Assembly: GCF_025787225.1 (NCBI RefSeq)
Contig: NZ_CP090958.1
Location: forward strand, 2,900,550-2,964,549
Source of the DNA: Saxibacter everestensis
Lineage (GTDB): Bacteria > Actinomycetota > Actinomycetes > Actinomycetales > Brevibacteriaceae
DNA: 64,000 bases
Direction of reading: 5' to 3'
The notes below the pieces were generated by a model. That model was not told the DNA's origin, ran no database searches, and worked only from the letters and a program-made list of their open reading frames with translations. This document shows, in pieces, positions 1-8,391 of the stretch (its first letter is position 1; every line of letters starts with the position of its first letter). The position numbers were made by a program, and so were the translations under genes.

Positions 1-1367
1 CGGCCGTGCCACGGAGCGGTGCCGAGCACGAGCGCCCGGACAACCTCGGGGTCATGGCTCACGATGGAGCCCACCAGGCTGCCCCGGCCTCGACCCGCCA
101 GCCCGATCGCCTCGTCGATGTCGCGGTATGGCAGCAGCGACGCCACCGGGCCGAATGCCTCCACATCGTGCGGCGCGTCGGTCCAGGCGTCGTCGAAAGT
201 AAGCAGGGTGGGCGGAACGAAGGCACCAGAGTCGAAGTCCGCGCCCACCGGTTCAAACGGCTCGAGGCCACCGAGCACGATGCGGCCTTCGGCGGACAGC
301 GACTTCAGCGATCGCCGAACCTCATCGCGCTGCGCCGAGGAGATCAAAGGGCCCATCGTGACGCCATCCGTGCGCGGATCACCGACCACGATCCGGTCCT
401 GAACCCGCTTCGCCACGGCATCCGCGACCGCCTGCAGTTGTTCACGGGGAACGATGGCGCGGCGGATAGCGGTGCACTTCTGCCCCGCCTTCACGGTCAT
501 CTCGCTGACAAGCTGCTTGACGTACAGCTCGAACTCCGGCGTCTCGGGCGTGGCATCCGGACCGAGGATCGAATAGTTCAGCGAATCGGCTTCGGCCGTG
601 AAACGCACCCCGCCACCGATGACGTTCGGATGCCGGCGCAGCCTCGCGGCGGTCGAGGCCGAGCCGGTGAACGCCACGACGTCCTGCTCGCCGAGGTGGT
701 CCAGGAAGTTGTGGACCGAGCCACAAATCAGCTGACACGATCCCTCGGGAAGGATGCCGGAGTTGATAATGTCGGCGACGACGGCCTGGGTCAGCTGTGC
801 CGTGGACGACGCCGGCTTCACCACCGTGGGCAGCCCGGACAGGAACGATGGGGCAAGCTTCTCCAGCATGCCCCACACCGGGAAGTTGAAGGCGTTCACC
901 TGCACGGCCACGCCCTTGAGCGAGGTGTAGATGTGCTGGCCGAGGAAGGTGCCTCCGCGGCTAAGGCCCTCCAACTCGCCATCGAGGTAGACGGTGTCAT
1001 TCGGCATTTCGCGACGGCCCTTCGAGCTGAACACGAACGTCGTCGAGATACCGCCATCGATGTCGACCTGGGCGTCCCGCTTGGTGGTGCCGGTGGCGTA
1101 CGACAGCTCGTGATACCTGGCCGTGCGCTCGTTCAGGTACTGCGCCATCGCCTTGAGCTTCATCGCCCGCTGATGAAAGGTGAGCCGCGCAATTGCCGGA
1201 CCGCCAACAGAACGCGCATAGTCGAACACATCAGCCAGGGCGAGCCCATCGGCTGACACCAGATGTGTCGTCTCTCCCGTCGAGGCATCGACGACCGCAG
1301 TCGTCCCGTCCGGGTTTTCCGGCGTCCACCATTCGCCCCTGACGTAGCTAGGCAGGATTTTCGTCAT
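1..1367 (-). CDS. paaZ: PaaZ-type ring-opening aldehyde dehydrogenase (phenylacetate pathway), 3' end cut by window
   Basis: The minus strand is open from an ATG at 1367 to the window edge, giving about 455 residues. These form the aldehyde dehydrogenase part: FTGSAST in the NAD-binding region, the EADSLN segment with the general-base Glu, and GQKCTAIRR carrying the catalytic Cys. In the family this part oxidises the ring-opened semialdehyde of oxepin-CoA, and a C-terminal MaoC-like hydratase opens the ring. The hydratase part would lie outside the window, so bifunctionality cannot be confirmed. The start follows a GTGAGGA-like ribosome site, 43 bases after the upstream dehydrogenase gene. 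The three preceding genes encode the beta-oxidation-like enzymes of the same pathway, which supports PaaZ over a generic aldehyde dehydrogenase. Confidence 0.88.
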   Translation of the reverse strand, partial: MTKILPSYVRGEWWTPENPDGTTAVVDASTGETTHLVSADGLALADVFDYARSVGGPAIARLTFHQRAMKLKAMAQYLNERTARYHELSYATGTTKRDAQVDIDGGISTTFVFSSKGRREMPNDTVYLDGELEGLSRGGTFLGQHIYTSLKGVAVQVNAFNFPVWGMLEKLAPSFLSGLPTVVKPASSTAQLTQAVVADIINSGILPEGSCQLICGSVHNFLDHLGEQDVVAFTGSASTAARLRRHPNVIGGGVRFTAEADSLNYSILGPDATPETPEFELYVKQLVSEMTVKAGQKCTAIRRAIVPREQLQAVADAVAKRVQDRIVVGDPRTDGVTMGPLISSAQRDEVRRSLKSLSAEGRIVLGGLEPFEPVGADFDSGAFVPPTLLTFDDAWTDAPHDVEAFGPVASLLPYRDIDEAIGLAGRGRGSLVGSIVSHDPEVVRALVLGTAPWHG

Positions 1368-1410
1368 GATTCCTCACTTCGGTAACGAGCTGCTTGACGT
1401 AGCGGGCGTT

Positions 1411-2292
1411 TCAGTCCTGGGGCCAGCTGTAGAACCCCTGGCCGGACTTCTGCCCGAGGTGGCCGGCCGCCACCGTGTCGCGCAGTAGCTGCGGCGGAGC
1501 GAACCGATCACCAAGCTCGCCCTGCAGGTACTCGGCAATAGCAAGGCGTACGTCGAGTCCCACGATGTCGGTTAGCCTGAGCGGCCCCACCGGGTGTTTG
1601 TACCCGAGTGCCATCGCGGCATCGATGTCTTCGGCGGTCGCTACGCCTTCCTCAAGCATCCGGATGGCCTCGAGCCCCAGCGCAACTCCGAGCCTGGAAC
1701 TGGCGAATCCCGGCACATTGCGGACCGTCACCGGTGTCTTCCCCAGCGCCCGAACCCAGCCCTGGGCGGTTGTGGTGACTTCACCCGTGGTCTGCGACCC
1801 GATAATGATCTCGATCAGGGAGCTCGCTGGCACCGGATTGAAGAAGTGCAGCCCGAGAAAGCGCCCCGGCGAAGGGACCGCCGCACCCAGCTCGTCGATG
1901 GAAATCGAGCTTGTGTTGCTGGCCAGCATCGCGCTGTCGTCAACGACAGCCGCCGCGCGGCCCAGCACTGAAAGCTTGAGCTGCACATCCTCGGGAACTG
2001 CCTCCACAATCAAGCCGGCACCGCGCAGCGCGCCGTCGTCGCTGCCCGCGCTGAACCGAGCCATCACGGAGGTCACAGGGTCGATGCCGTCCCGAGGTTC
2101 GCTGAGTTTTCCGCGATCGGCGCTGCGTTGCACGTTGCCGCGCACCGTCAGTTCGGCACGTGCGGCCGCCTGTTTGTCGACCTCGATCAGGACCACATTG
2201 CATCCGGCCAGCAGAAAGGAGTGCGCTATTCCTGCGCCCATCCTGCCGCCGCCGAACACACCGATCGTTTCCGGTAATGGAACGGCCGTCAT
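1411..2292 (-). CDS. paaH: 3-hydroxyacyl-CoA dehydrogenase (PaaH-like)
   Basis: This 293-residue protein has the N-terminal Rossmann motif GVFGGGRMGAGIAHSF, the LHFFNPVP segment with the catalytic His, and a C-terminal dimerisation domain containing KTPVTVRNVPGF and LTDIVGLD. It should oxidise 3-hydroxyadipyl-CoA (or a similar 3-hydroxyacyl-CoA) to the 3-keto form with NAD. Its ATG overlaps the stop of the upstream enoyl-CoA hydratase gene (ATGA), so the two are translationally coupled. Length is normal for the single-domain family. Function within phenylacetate degradation is inferred from the operon; a general fatty acid role is possible. Confidence 0.87.
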   Translation of the reverse strand: MTAVPLPETIGVFGGGRMGAGIAHSFLLAGCNVVLIEVDKQAAARAELTVRGNVQRSADRGKLSEPRDGIDPVTSVMARFSAGSDDGALRGAGLIVEAVPEDVQLKLSVLGRAAAVVDDSAMLASNTSSISIDELGAAVPSPGRFLGLHFFNPVPASSLIEIIIGSQTTGEVTTTAQGWVRALGKTPVTVRNVPGFASSRLGVALGLEAIRMLEEGVATAEDIDAAMALGYKHPVGPLRLTDIVGLDVRLAIAEYLQGELGDRFAPPQLLRDTVAAGHLGQKSGQGFYSWPQD

Positions 2293-3047
2293 CTTAGATC
2301 CTTCTTCCGGTTCAGAAAGGCCGTCATCCGGCGTTCCTTTTCCTCGGTTTCAAACAGCACTGCCTGGGAGATTTCGTCGATCAGCGGATGCGCGTCCCGC
2401 GGCGCGTGCAGTGCGCGCTTGGTCAGTTGCACGGCGAGCGGAGCCTGCCGGGAAATCTTCTCGCACAGCGATTCGGCGGCCGCGTCGAGTTCGTCACTCG
2501 GAACCAGTTCATTGAGCAGGTGCAGTTCAAATGATTCTTCGGCATTGAGCACCCGACCCGCCAGCAGGATTTCCTTGGCCTTTGGTTCACCGATAAGCTC
2601 CGCCAGCCGCCAGCTTGCCCCGGCTCCGGCGATGATGCCCAGTCCGGTTTCCGGGTTCCCGATCCGGGTGCGCGGGCTGCCGATCCGGAAGTCGCAAGCG
2701 TAAGCTAGTTCGGCGCCGCCGCCGAGGGCGTGGCCGTCAATCACCGCGATGGTGGGCATCGGCAGTTGCTGGATTCGGACGAACAGCCGTGCGTTGATAC
2801 CACGCAATGCGTCTGCCCTGCGCCGTTCGCGCAGTTGACCGATGTCGGCGCCCGCCGCAAAGATGCCTGCCGAGCCGGCGATGGTCAGAACGCGCGGATC
2901 GGACTCCAGCAGAACGCAGACGCGATGCAGTTCTTCCGCCATTTCACTATCGATGGCGTTGCGTACCTCGGGCCGGTTCAGCCTGATGTGGATGCCATTG
3001 TCGGTTTCACGCATGATCAGCGTGTTGAAGGCTGCCTGATTGCTCAT
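2289..3047 (-). CDS. Enoyl-CoA hydratase/isomerase family protein (PaaF/PaaG-like)
   Basis: This 252-residue crotonase-fold protein has the oxyanion-hole segments AGIFAAGADIGQL and VIDGHALGGGAELAYACDF, followed by NPETGLGIIAGAG, which carries the Glu expected at the hydratase active site. It would hydrate 2,3-dehydroadipyl-CoA or isomerise the ring epoxide in the phenylacetate pathway. Whether it is the PaaF or PaaG paralogue cannot be decided from one gene. It lies 12 bases after the thiolase gene and overlaps the dehydrogenase gene by 4 bases, in a four-gene operon. Confidence 0.85.
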   Translation of the reverse strand: MSNQAAFNTLIMRETDNGIHIRLNRPEVRNAIDSEMAEELHRVCVLLESDPRVLTIAGSAGIFAAGADIGQLRERRRADALRGINARLFVRIQQLPMPTIAVIDGHALGGGAELAYACDFRIGSPRTRIGNPETGLGIIAGAGASWRLAELIGEPKAKEILLAGRVLNAEESFELHLLNELVPSDELDAAAESLCEKISRQAPLAVQLTKRALHAPRDAHPLIDEISQAVLFETEEKERRMTAFLNRKKDLR

Positions 3048-3059
3048 CTGTCTGCGTCC

Positions 3060-4238
3060 CTACACGCGTTCGATCAGAAGCGCCGAGCCCTGGCCCACGC
3101 CGACGCACATGGTAGCCAGGCCGCGCTGAGCGCCGGCCCGTTCCAATCGGCCAAGCAGCGTGACGACGAGGCGGGTGCCGCTGCATCCCAGTGGATGCCC
3201 GAGCGCGATTGCCCCACCGTCGGCGTTCACGATCGCCGGATCAAGTCCGATTCCGCGGATGCAGGCGATCGACTGGGAGGCGAATGCTTCGTTGAGTTCG
3301 ACAGCGTCGAGATCGCTCGCGTTCCAGCCTGCGCGCCGCAGCACCTTTTCGGTTGCTGGGATCGGGCCGAGGCCCATCACCTCAGGGTCTACGCCGGCAT
3401 TGGCCGCGGCCACGATCCGGGCGCGGGCGACCAGACCGAGTTCACGGACGGCTCGCTCGCTGGCGATCACCGTGGCAGCCGCGCCATCGTTGAGCGAACT
3501 GGAATTACCTGCGGTCACCACCCCTTCGGCGTGCACGACGGGCCGCAGTTTTGCCAGCCGGTCAAGCGAGGTGTCGGCCCGCGGCCCCTCGTCGGTGTCG
3601 ACGATCGTCTTGCCGGTATCCACGCCAAGAATCTCATCGGCGAAACGACCTGCCTGGATCGCGGTCAGCGCCCGCTGGTGTGAACCGAGAGCGAACTCGT
3701 CGAGCTCCTCGCGACTGAGCCCTTCGCGTTTGGCGACTTCTTCTGCGGTTTCCGGCATCGAGAATGTGGTCGGGGACTCGAATCGTGGGTTGGAGAACCG
3801 CCAGCCGATCGAGGTATCAAAGCTCGCGCCCGGCTTGGCGAACGCCCGGGTCGGCTTCTCGGTTACCCAGGGCGCCCTGGTCATCGACTCGACGCCTCCC
3901 GCTACGACGATGTCGGCATCCCCGGCCGCAATCATCTGCCGGGCGGTGGCCAGCGCGGTCAGGCCAGACGCGCACAGCCGGTTGACGGTGAAGCCCGGGA
4001 TGGAGGTTGGCAGCCCGGCGAGCAGTGTCGCCATCCGGGCGACATTACGGTTGTCTTCGCCGGCTTGATTGGCAGCACCGAACACGACCTCGTCGATCCG
4101 CTCCGGGTCGACACCCGATCGTTTGACTGCCTCGCCAAGCACGGCAGCGGCCAGGTCATCCGGGCGAACGGCCGACAGCGCCCCGCCGTAACGCCCGATC
4201 GGCGTCCGGACGCCGGAAACGATCATTGCCTGTTCCAC
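3060..4238 (-). CDS. 3-oxoadipyl-CoA/acetyl-CoA thiolase
   Basis: This 392-residue thiolase has the acyl-accepting Cys in VNRLCASGLTALA, NEAFASQS with the active-site His region, GHPLGCSG, and a final MCVGVGQG with the second Cys. The GTG start at 4238 is preceded by GGAG at a good distance; an ATG four codons later is an alternative. As first gene of the operon leading to paaZ, its likely reaction is cleavage of 3-oxoadipyl-CoA to succinyl-CoA and acetyl-CoA (PaaJ/PaaE/PcaF role). Substrate is inferred from context. Confidence 0.88.
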   Translation of the reverse strand: MEQAMIVSGVRTPIGRYGGALSAVRPDDLAAAVLGEAVKRSGVDPERIDEVVFGAANQAGEDNRNVARMATLLAGLPTSIPGFTVNRLCASGLTALATARQMIAAGDADIVVAGGVESMTRAPWVTEKPTRAFAKPGASFDTSIGWRFSNPRFESPTTFSMPETAEEVAKREGLSREELDEFALGSHQRALTAIQAGRFADEILGVDTGKTIVDTDEGPRADTSLDRLAKLRPVVHAEGVVTAGNSSSLNDGAAATVIASERAVRELGLVARARIVAAANAGVDPEVMGLGPIPATEKVLRRAGWNASDLDAVELNEAFASQSIACIRGIGLDPAIVNADGGAIALGHPLGCSGTRLVVTLLGRLERAGAQRGLATMCVGVGQGSALLIERV

Positions 4239-4353
4239 GAAACCACTCCACGATGAGTTTGACGACTGTCGGGCCGGTCCCTTTCGGGGCCACCGCCATG
4301 ATAACCGACTAATCGTTCAGTAATACAACCGGGCGCTGCCCGCAGCCTGATCT

Positions 4354-4716
4354 TTACTTGATATTGTCCAGTGCCGATGCGGCTATTTTGAGCGCCTCGT
4401 CGCCAGGAGTGCCGGTCTTACGGGCTTCCTCGGCAAAGCGCTGCGCCGCTTTGAGTAACCTTCGCCGGCCGTCATCGGCGCCGACCGAAACGAACGAGCC
4501 CTGCCGTCCGCGGGTCTCGATCACACCGTCTTCCTCAAGTACCCGATAGGCCTTCGCTACCGTGTTCACCGCAAGTCCAAGTTCTCCGGCGAGGCCGCGT
4601 ACTGTTGGCAGCTTCGTCCCAACGGCGAGTTCGCCGGAACGGACCTGCTCGACAATCTGCCGCCGGATCTGCTCAAAAATGGGCGTCTGCGACGCCGGAT
4701 CGTTGGCAATTTTCAC
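4354..4716 (-). CDS. GntR-family regulator, YtrA type
   Basis: This 120-residue protein starts with a GntR winged helix (PIFEQIRRQIVEQVRSGEL, then LPTVRGLAGELGLAVNTVAKAYRVLEEDGVIETRGRQGSFV), followed by only about 45 residues. That length fits the YtrA subfamily, which lacks a large effector domain. The GTG start at 4716 has GGAGC upstream. It lies 40 bases after lldD on the same strand, so it probably belongs to the mqo-lldD unit. YtrA regulators often control membrane transporters; its target here is unknown. Confidence 0.85.
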   Translation of the reverse strand: MKIANDPASQTPIFEQIRRQIVEQVRSGELAVGTKLPTVRGLAGELGLAVNTVAKAYRVLEEDGVIETRGRQGSFVSVGADDGRRRLLKAAQRFAEEARKTGTPGDEALKIAASALDNIK

Positions 4717-4756
4717 TTCAGTGCTCCCCGCTGGTCAGGGCAGATGTTGGCGCTGG

Positions 4757-5971
4757 TCAGCGCCGGTACATCCGGACGTGCTCGGGCCTGAGCTCGGCGA
4801 TCGATGTCACGCCGAGTAGTTGCATGGTGCGTTTGATCTCCGCCGACATCAGTTCGATCATCCGGTCGACGCCCTCGCGGCCGCCGGCCATCAGACCATA
4901 GAGGTAGGCCCGGCCGACCAGGACGAAATCCGCTCCCACGGCCAGTGCCGCGACGATGTCGCCGCCGCTCATCACACCGGTGTCAAGGATAATCTCTGCC
5001 CGGTCACCAAGGGCGGCGCGCACATCGGGGACAATGTGCAGCGGGATCGGCGCCCGGTCGAGCTGACGGCCCCCGTGGTTGGAAATCACTACGCCATCGG
5101 CGCCATGGTCGACGACCTTGACCGCGTCCTCGACGGTCTGGATGCCTTTGACGAACAGCTTGCCGTCCCAGACCTCGCGGAGCCAGTCCAGATCCTCGAA
5201 GGTCAGCGTCGGGTCGAACATCTCGTTGATCAAGTCGGCAACTGTTCCAGAGAATTTGCTCAGCGAGGCGAAGCTCAGCGGTTCGGTGGTGAGGAAATTG
5301 ATCCACCACTCCGGCCGATAGGAAGCGTCGAGCACTGTCTTCAGGGTGAGCGCAGGCGGAATGGTCATCCCGTTGCGCACATCTCGCTGACGGGATCCGG
5401 CCACAGCGGTGTCGACGGTCACCATCAGCGTGTCGTAGCCGGCCTGCTTGGCCCGTTCGACCAGGGCCATGCTCTTGTCGCGGTCTTTCCACAGGTACAG
5501 CTGGAACCAGCGCCGGCCATCGGGCCCCGCGGTTGCAACCCCCTCGACCGATGTGGTGCCCATCGTCGACAGGGTGAAGGGGATTCCGGCCGCATGCGCT
5601 GCCTGAACTCCGGCGACTTCACCTTCGGCGTGCATCATCCGGGTGAATCCGGTCGGGGCGATTGCGAAGGGAAGCGCGCTGCGTCCGCCTGCTATCGACG
5701 TCGACAGGTCGACATGCGAGACATCTCGAAGCACGCCGGGACGGAATTCAAGGTCGTGGAACGCCTCACGGGCTCGGCGCAGGCTGACTTCCTGTTCGGC
5801 CGCCCCATCCGTGTAGTCGAAGGGAGCTTTCGGCGTGCGTCGTTTGGCGATCTTCCGGAGGTCCCAGACGTTGGCCGCTCCGGCAAGGCGGGCACGGCGA
5901 AAGTTCAGGTCAGGCGCCTTGAACTGCATCAACGGCCGTAGTTCGGCCCACTTCGGAAAACGCCGCTTCAC
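4757..5971 (-). CDS. lldD: FMN-dependent L-lactate dehydrogenase (quinone), LldD
   Basis: The 404-residue protein belongs to the FMN alpha-hydroxy-acid dehydrogenase family. It has FDYTDGAAEQE near the N-terminus, PFAIAPTGFTRM, the FMN/substrate segment SNHGGRQLD with the catalytic His, and a C-terminal LDTGVMSGGDIVAALAVGAD phosphate site. The N-terminus (MKRRFPKWAELRPLMQFKAP) resembles corynebacterial LldD from memory of the family. The GTG at 5971 is preferred over the TTG at 5995 because GAAGGGG sits six bases upstream of it. It oxidises L-lactate to pyruvate with electrons to menaquinone at the membrane. It follows mqo closely, so both quinone-linked dehydrogenases are probably cotranscribed. 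A pre-mycofactocin synthase is a related alternative, but no mycofactocin genes are nearby. Confidence 0.88.
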   Translation of the reverse strand: MKRRFPKWAELRPLMQFKAPDLNFRRARLAGAANVWDLRKIAKRRTPKAPFDYTDGAAEQEVSLRRAREAFHDLEFRPGVLRDVSHVDLSTSIAGGRSALPFAIAPTGFTRMMHAEGEVAGVQAAHAAGIPFTLSTMGTTSVEGVATAGPDGRRWFQLYLWKDRDKSMALVERAKQAGYDTLMVTVDTAVAGSRQRDVRNGMTIPPALTLKTVLDASYRPEWWINFLTTEPLSFASLSKFSGTVADLINEMFDPTLTFEDLDWLREVWDGKLFVKGIQTVEDAVKVVDHGADGVVISNHGGRQLDRAPIPLHIVPDVRAALGDRAEIILDTGVMSGGDIVAALAVGADFVLVGRAYLYGLMAGGREGVDRMIELMSAEIKRTMQLLGVTSIAELRPEHVRMYRR

Positions 5972-6012
5972 ATGTATCCCCTTCGATGACGCCAACGGAT
6001 CACGCTGGCTCT

Positions 6013-7518
6013 TTAATGCTGTGGCGCGTGGAGTCCCAGCACCTCGTCGGTGCGCTTGGTCACTTCGGAAAGCAACTCAGGGTTCTCATTGAGCCGTTTG
6101 CCGTATGAGGGAATCATCTTCCTGAACTTCGGCTCCCACTCGGCGGCCTTCTCTGGGAAGCATTTCGTCAGCAGGCCCAGCATAATCGGAACCGCAGTCG
6201 AGGCTCCTGGCGAGGCGCCGAGCAGCGCCGCGATCGAGCCGTCCGCGGCGCTGATTACTTCAGTGCCGAATCCGAGGGCGCCCCCTCGGGCGGCGTCCTT
6301 CTTCATGATCTGCACCCGCTGGCCCGCGGTGATCAGGTCCCAGTCTTCCGGACGCGCGTCTGGGACGAATTCCCTGAGCGACTTGAACCTGGCCTCCTTC
6401 GACTGAACCAGCTCACCGACCAGGTACTTCACCAGGTCGAAGTTGTCGCGGGCGACGGCAAGCATAACGCCGAGGTTGGAGGGGCGAACCGAGGTGGGCA
6501 GGTCGGTGACCCTGCCCTTCTTCAGGAACTTCGGCGAGAAGCCGGCGTAGGGGCCGAATAGAAGGTATGACTTGCCATCGACAACGCGGGTGTCGAGGTG
6601 TGGAACGGACATCGGCGGGGCGCCAACGGCGGCCTGGCCGTAGACCTTGCCCTGATGGCCGGCCACTACCTCGGGATTGGCTGTGCGCAGGAACTGGCCA
6701 CTGACCGGGAAGCCGCCGTAGCCACGTCCCTCCGGGATGCCGGATTGCTGGAGCAGGTGCAGTGCCCCGCCGCCGGCGCCGACGAAGACGAACTTCGCCT
6801 GGGTGAAGGTCTTCTTTCCGGACTTGTTGTCCTTGACGGTGACACGCCAGCCTTTACCCCGCCGCTTTACCGAGGTCACCTTATGGCCTTTGCGGATCTC
6901 GACGCCGTTGCTTTCGGCATAGTCGAAGAGCTGCCGGCTGAGCGAACCGAAGTCGACGTCGGTGCCGCCCGCGATCCGGGAGATCGCGATCGGGGTGGTG
7001 TCCTCCCGATTTTTGAACATCAGCGGCAGCCACTCGGCCTGCTGAGTCCGGTCCTCGGAGATCTCCAGATCGGCAAACAGCGGGTTCTGTTTCAGCGCCT
7101 TGTGACGGGAGTTGAGGTAGGACACGCCCTTGTCGCCGGTCGCGAAGCTGATGTGCGGAACGGGATTGATGAAGCTCGACGGAGAGCTGATCCGACCGGT
7201 CTCCACCAGGTGTGCCCAGTATTGCCGTGAAACGTGGAATTGCTCGTTGATCGCCAGCGCCTTGGTGGTGTCAACGCTGCCGTCGGCATTCTGCGGCGTG
7301 TAGTTCAACTCACAGAGCGCGGCGTGGCCGGTTCCCGCGTTGTTCCACGGGTCGCTGCTCTCCTGCGCGAGCGCATCCAGCTGCTCGTAGACGCGGATTC
7401 TCCAGTCGGGCTGCAACTCCGTCAGGAGTGCCCCCAGGGTGGCGCTCATGATGCCACCACCGATCAAAACGACATCGATCTCGTTCTGGCTTTCGTCTTG
7501 GTTCAGCAACCGACTCAC
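6013..7518 (-). CDS. mqo: Malate:quinone oxidoreductase
   Basis: This 501-residue FAD protein opens with VVLIGGGIMSATLGALL (dinucleotide-binding motif) and continues with EQLDALAQESSDPWNNAGTGHAALCELNYTP segments typical of Mqo. It has the full family length. It oxidises malate to oxaloacetate on the inner membrane face and reduces menaquinone, replacing or supplementing malate dehydrogenase. A GTG at 7518 is the start. Only a short gap separates it from lldD, consistent with one transcript for malate and lactate oxidation. Confidence 0.93.
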   Translation of the reverse strand: MSRLLNQDESQNEIDVVLIGGGIMSATLGALLTELQPDWRIRVYEQLDALAQESSDPWNNAGTGHAALCELNYTPQNADGSVDTTKALAINEQFHVSRQYWAHLVETGRISSPSSFINPVPHISFATGDKGVSYLNSRHKALKQNPLFADLEISEDRTQQAEWLPLMFKNREDTTPIAISRIAGGTDVDFGSLSRQLFDYAESNGVEIRKGHKVTSVKRRGKGWRVTVKDNKSGKKTFTQAKFVFVGAGGGALHLLQQSGIPEGRGYGGFPVSGQFLRTANPEVVAGHQGKVYGQAAVGAPPMSVPHLDTRVVDGKSYLLFGPYAGFSPKFLKKGRVTDLPTSVRPSNLGVMLAVARDNFDLVKYLVGELVQSKEARFKSLREFVPDARPEDWDLITAGQRVQIMKKDAARGGALGFGTEVISAADGSIAALLGASPGASTAVPIMLGLLTKCFPEKAAEWEPKFRKMIPSYGKRLNENPELLSEVTKRTDEVLGLHAPQH

Positions 7519-7679
7519 AGCTTCTTTCGCTCATCCTTCGCACAACGGGGCTCAGCAATCGGACTTTACCGCGCTGCGCGCATCCACCGCTAATCCTCTT
7601 AGCAGCCATTGCACTGGCTGCTCTCGCCGCGACGACGGCTCCGGCACCACTCGTTGACGGCAGTTGAGCCGCAGCCCGC

Positions 7680-8255
7680 TCAGGATTCCTCCCGCAGCCT
7701 CGGCTCGGTACGGTTCCTCGGCACGATTCCGTGCTTGTCTTCATAGAACTCGCGAATGCGTTCCATGTCCTGCGAAATATCCGAGGGATGGATAGTCGGT
7801 CCGAGCCCTCCGGTTTTCGTCGGCTTGTCGATAAACCCCAGGACGAGCGGGATCCCTGCCGTTTCGGCTATCCGGTAGAAACCGGATTTCCAGAATGCCC
7901 CGCGCGCTCTGGTGCCTTCCGGCGCGATCACCAATAGGAATCGCTCACCGGCCTGGATGCGCTCGACGATCTCGGAAACAACCGTCGACGGGTTTTCCCG
8001 ATCCACCGGGATGCCGCCCGTTGCCCGGCTGAGGTATCCCAACGGGCCCTTGAACAGTGTGTGCTTGCCGAGGAACTTCACCGGGAGGCCGGCATGGCCG
8101 GCAATCGCGAGCATCGCAAGGTAATCCCAGTTCGAGGTATGCGGCGCGCCGACAAGAATTGCCACATCCTCCTTGGGCGGGTCGCCCACGAAAGACCAGC
8201 CCGTTGCGGTCCAAAGGCGCTGAATCAGTCGCCGCAGCGGGGTCCGGGGAATCAT
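7680..8255 (-). CDS. 1-acyl-glycerol-3-phosphate acyltransferase family protein (PlsC-like)
   Basis: This 191-residue protein has the acyltransferase HX4D box as HTSNWD (about residues 38-43) and the acceptor-binding EGTR box inside APEGTRARG. There is no obvious transmembrane helix, and the protein is shorter than typical PlsC. It probably transfers an acyl group to a lysophospholipid or a related polar lipid. It is transcribed away from the LPXTG gene and towards mqo. The acceptor is not readable from sequence. Confidence 0.8.
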   Translation of the reverse strand: MIPRTPLRRLIQRLWTATGWSFVGDPPKEDVAILVGAPHTSNWDYLAMLAIAGHAGLPVKFLGKHTLFKGPLGYLSRATGGIPVDRENPSTVVSEIVERIQAGERFLLVIAPEGTRARGAFWKSGFYRIAETAGIPLVLGFIDKPTKTGGLGPTIHPSDISQDMERIREFYEDKHGIVPRNRTEPRLREES

Positions 8256-8303
8256 CCGCCAAGGCTACAGGTTTACCGCGCCCTTCCTTGTCCACCGTAG
8301 TGC

Positions 8304-8340
8304 TTTTCCACAGGGACTACACCAGGCACGGTTATCCACA
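8304..8340. promoter_or_regulatory. Pair of DnaA-box-like sequences in a divergent promoter region
   Basis: TTTTCCACA (8304-8312) and the perfect consensus box TTATCCACA (8332-8340) sit in the same orientation, 28 bases apart, between the acyltransferase and LPXTG genes. Another perfect box lies at 20582-20590. Isolated boxes occur by chance, so DnaA control is only a possibility. Confidence 0.3.
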
Positions 8341-8391
8341 ATTTCCGTGCAACGCGATTCGAGTGGGACCTTCCGCTGTTGCATCAGTGAC

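Noticed and set aside
6-1256. Long plus-strand open frame over the paaZ region
   Set aside because: It is the shadow of the minus-strand paaZ gene, whose frame carries clear aldehyde dehydrogenase motifs and runs off the window edge.
4303-4320. PaaR/TetR-type operator before the paa operon
   Set aside because: AACCGACTAATCGTTCAG is only weakly symmetric. The expected phenylacetate repressor gene is not in the window, so it was not listed as a site.
4757-5971. Pre-mycofactocin synthase MftD instead of LldD
   Set aside because: The fold is shared, but no mftA/B/C genes are nearby, and the N-terminus and the neighbouring mqo gene fit lactate dehydrogenase.
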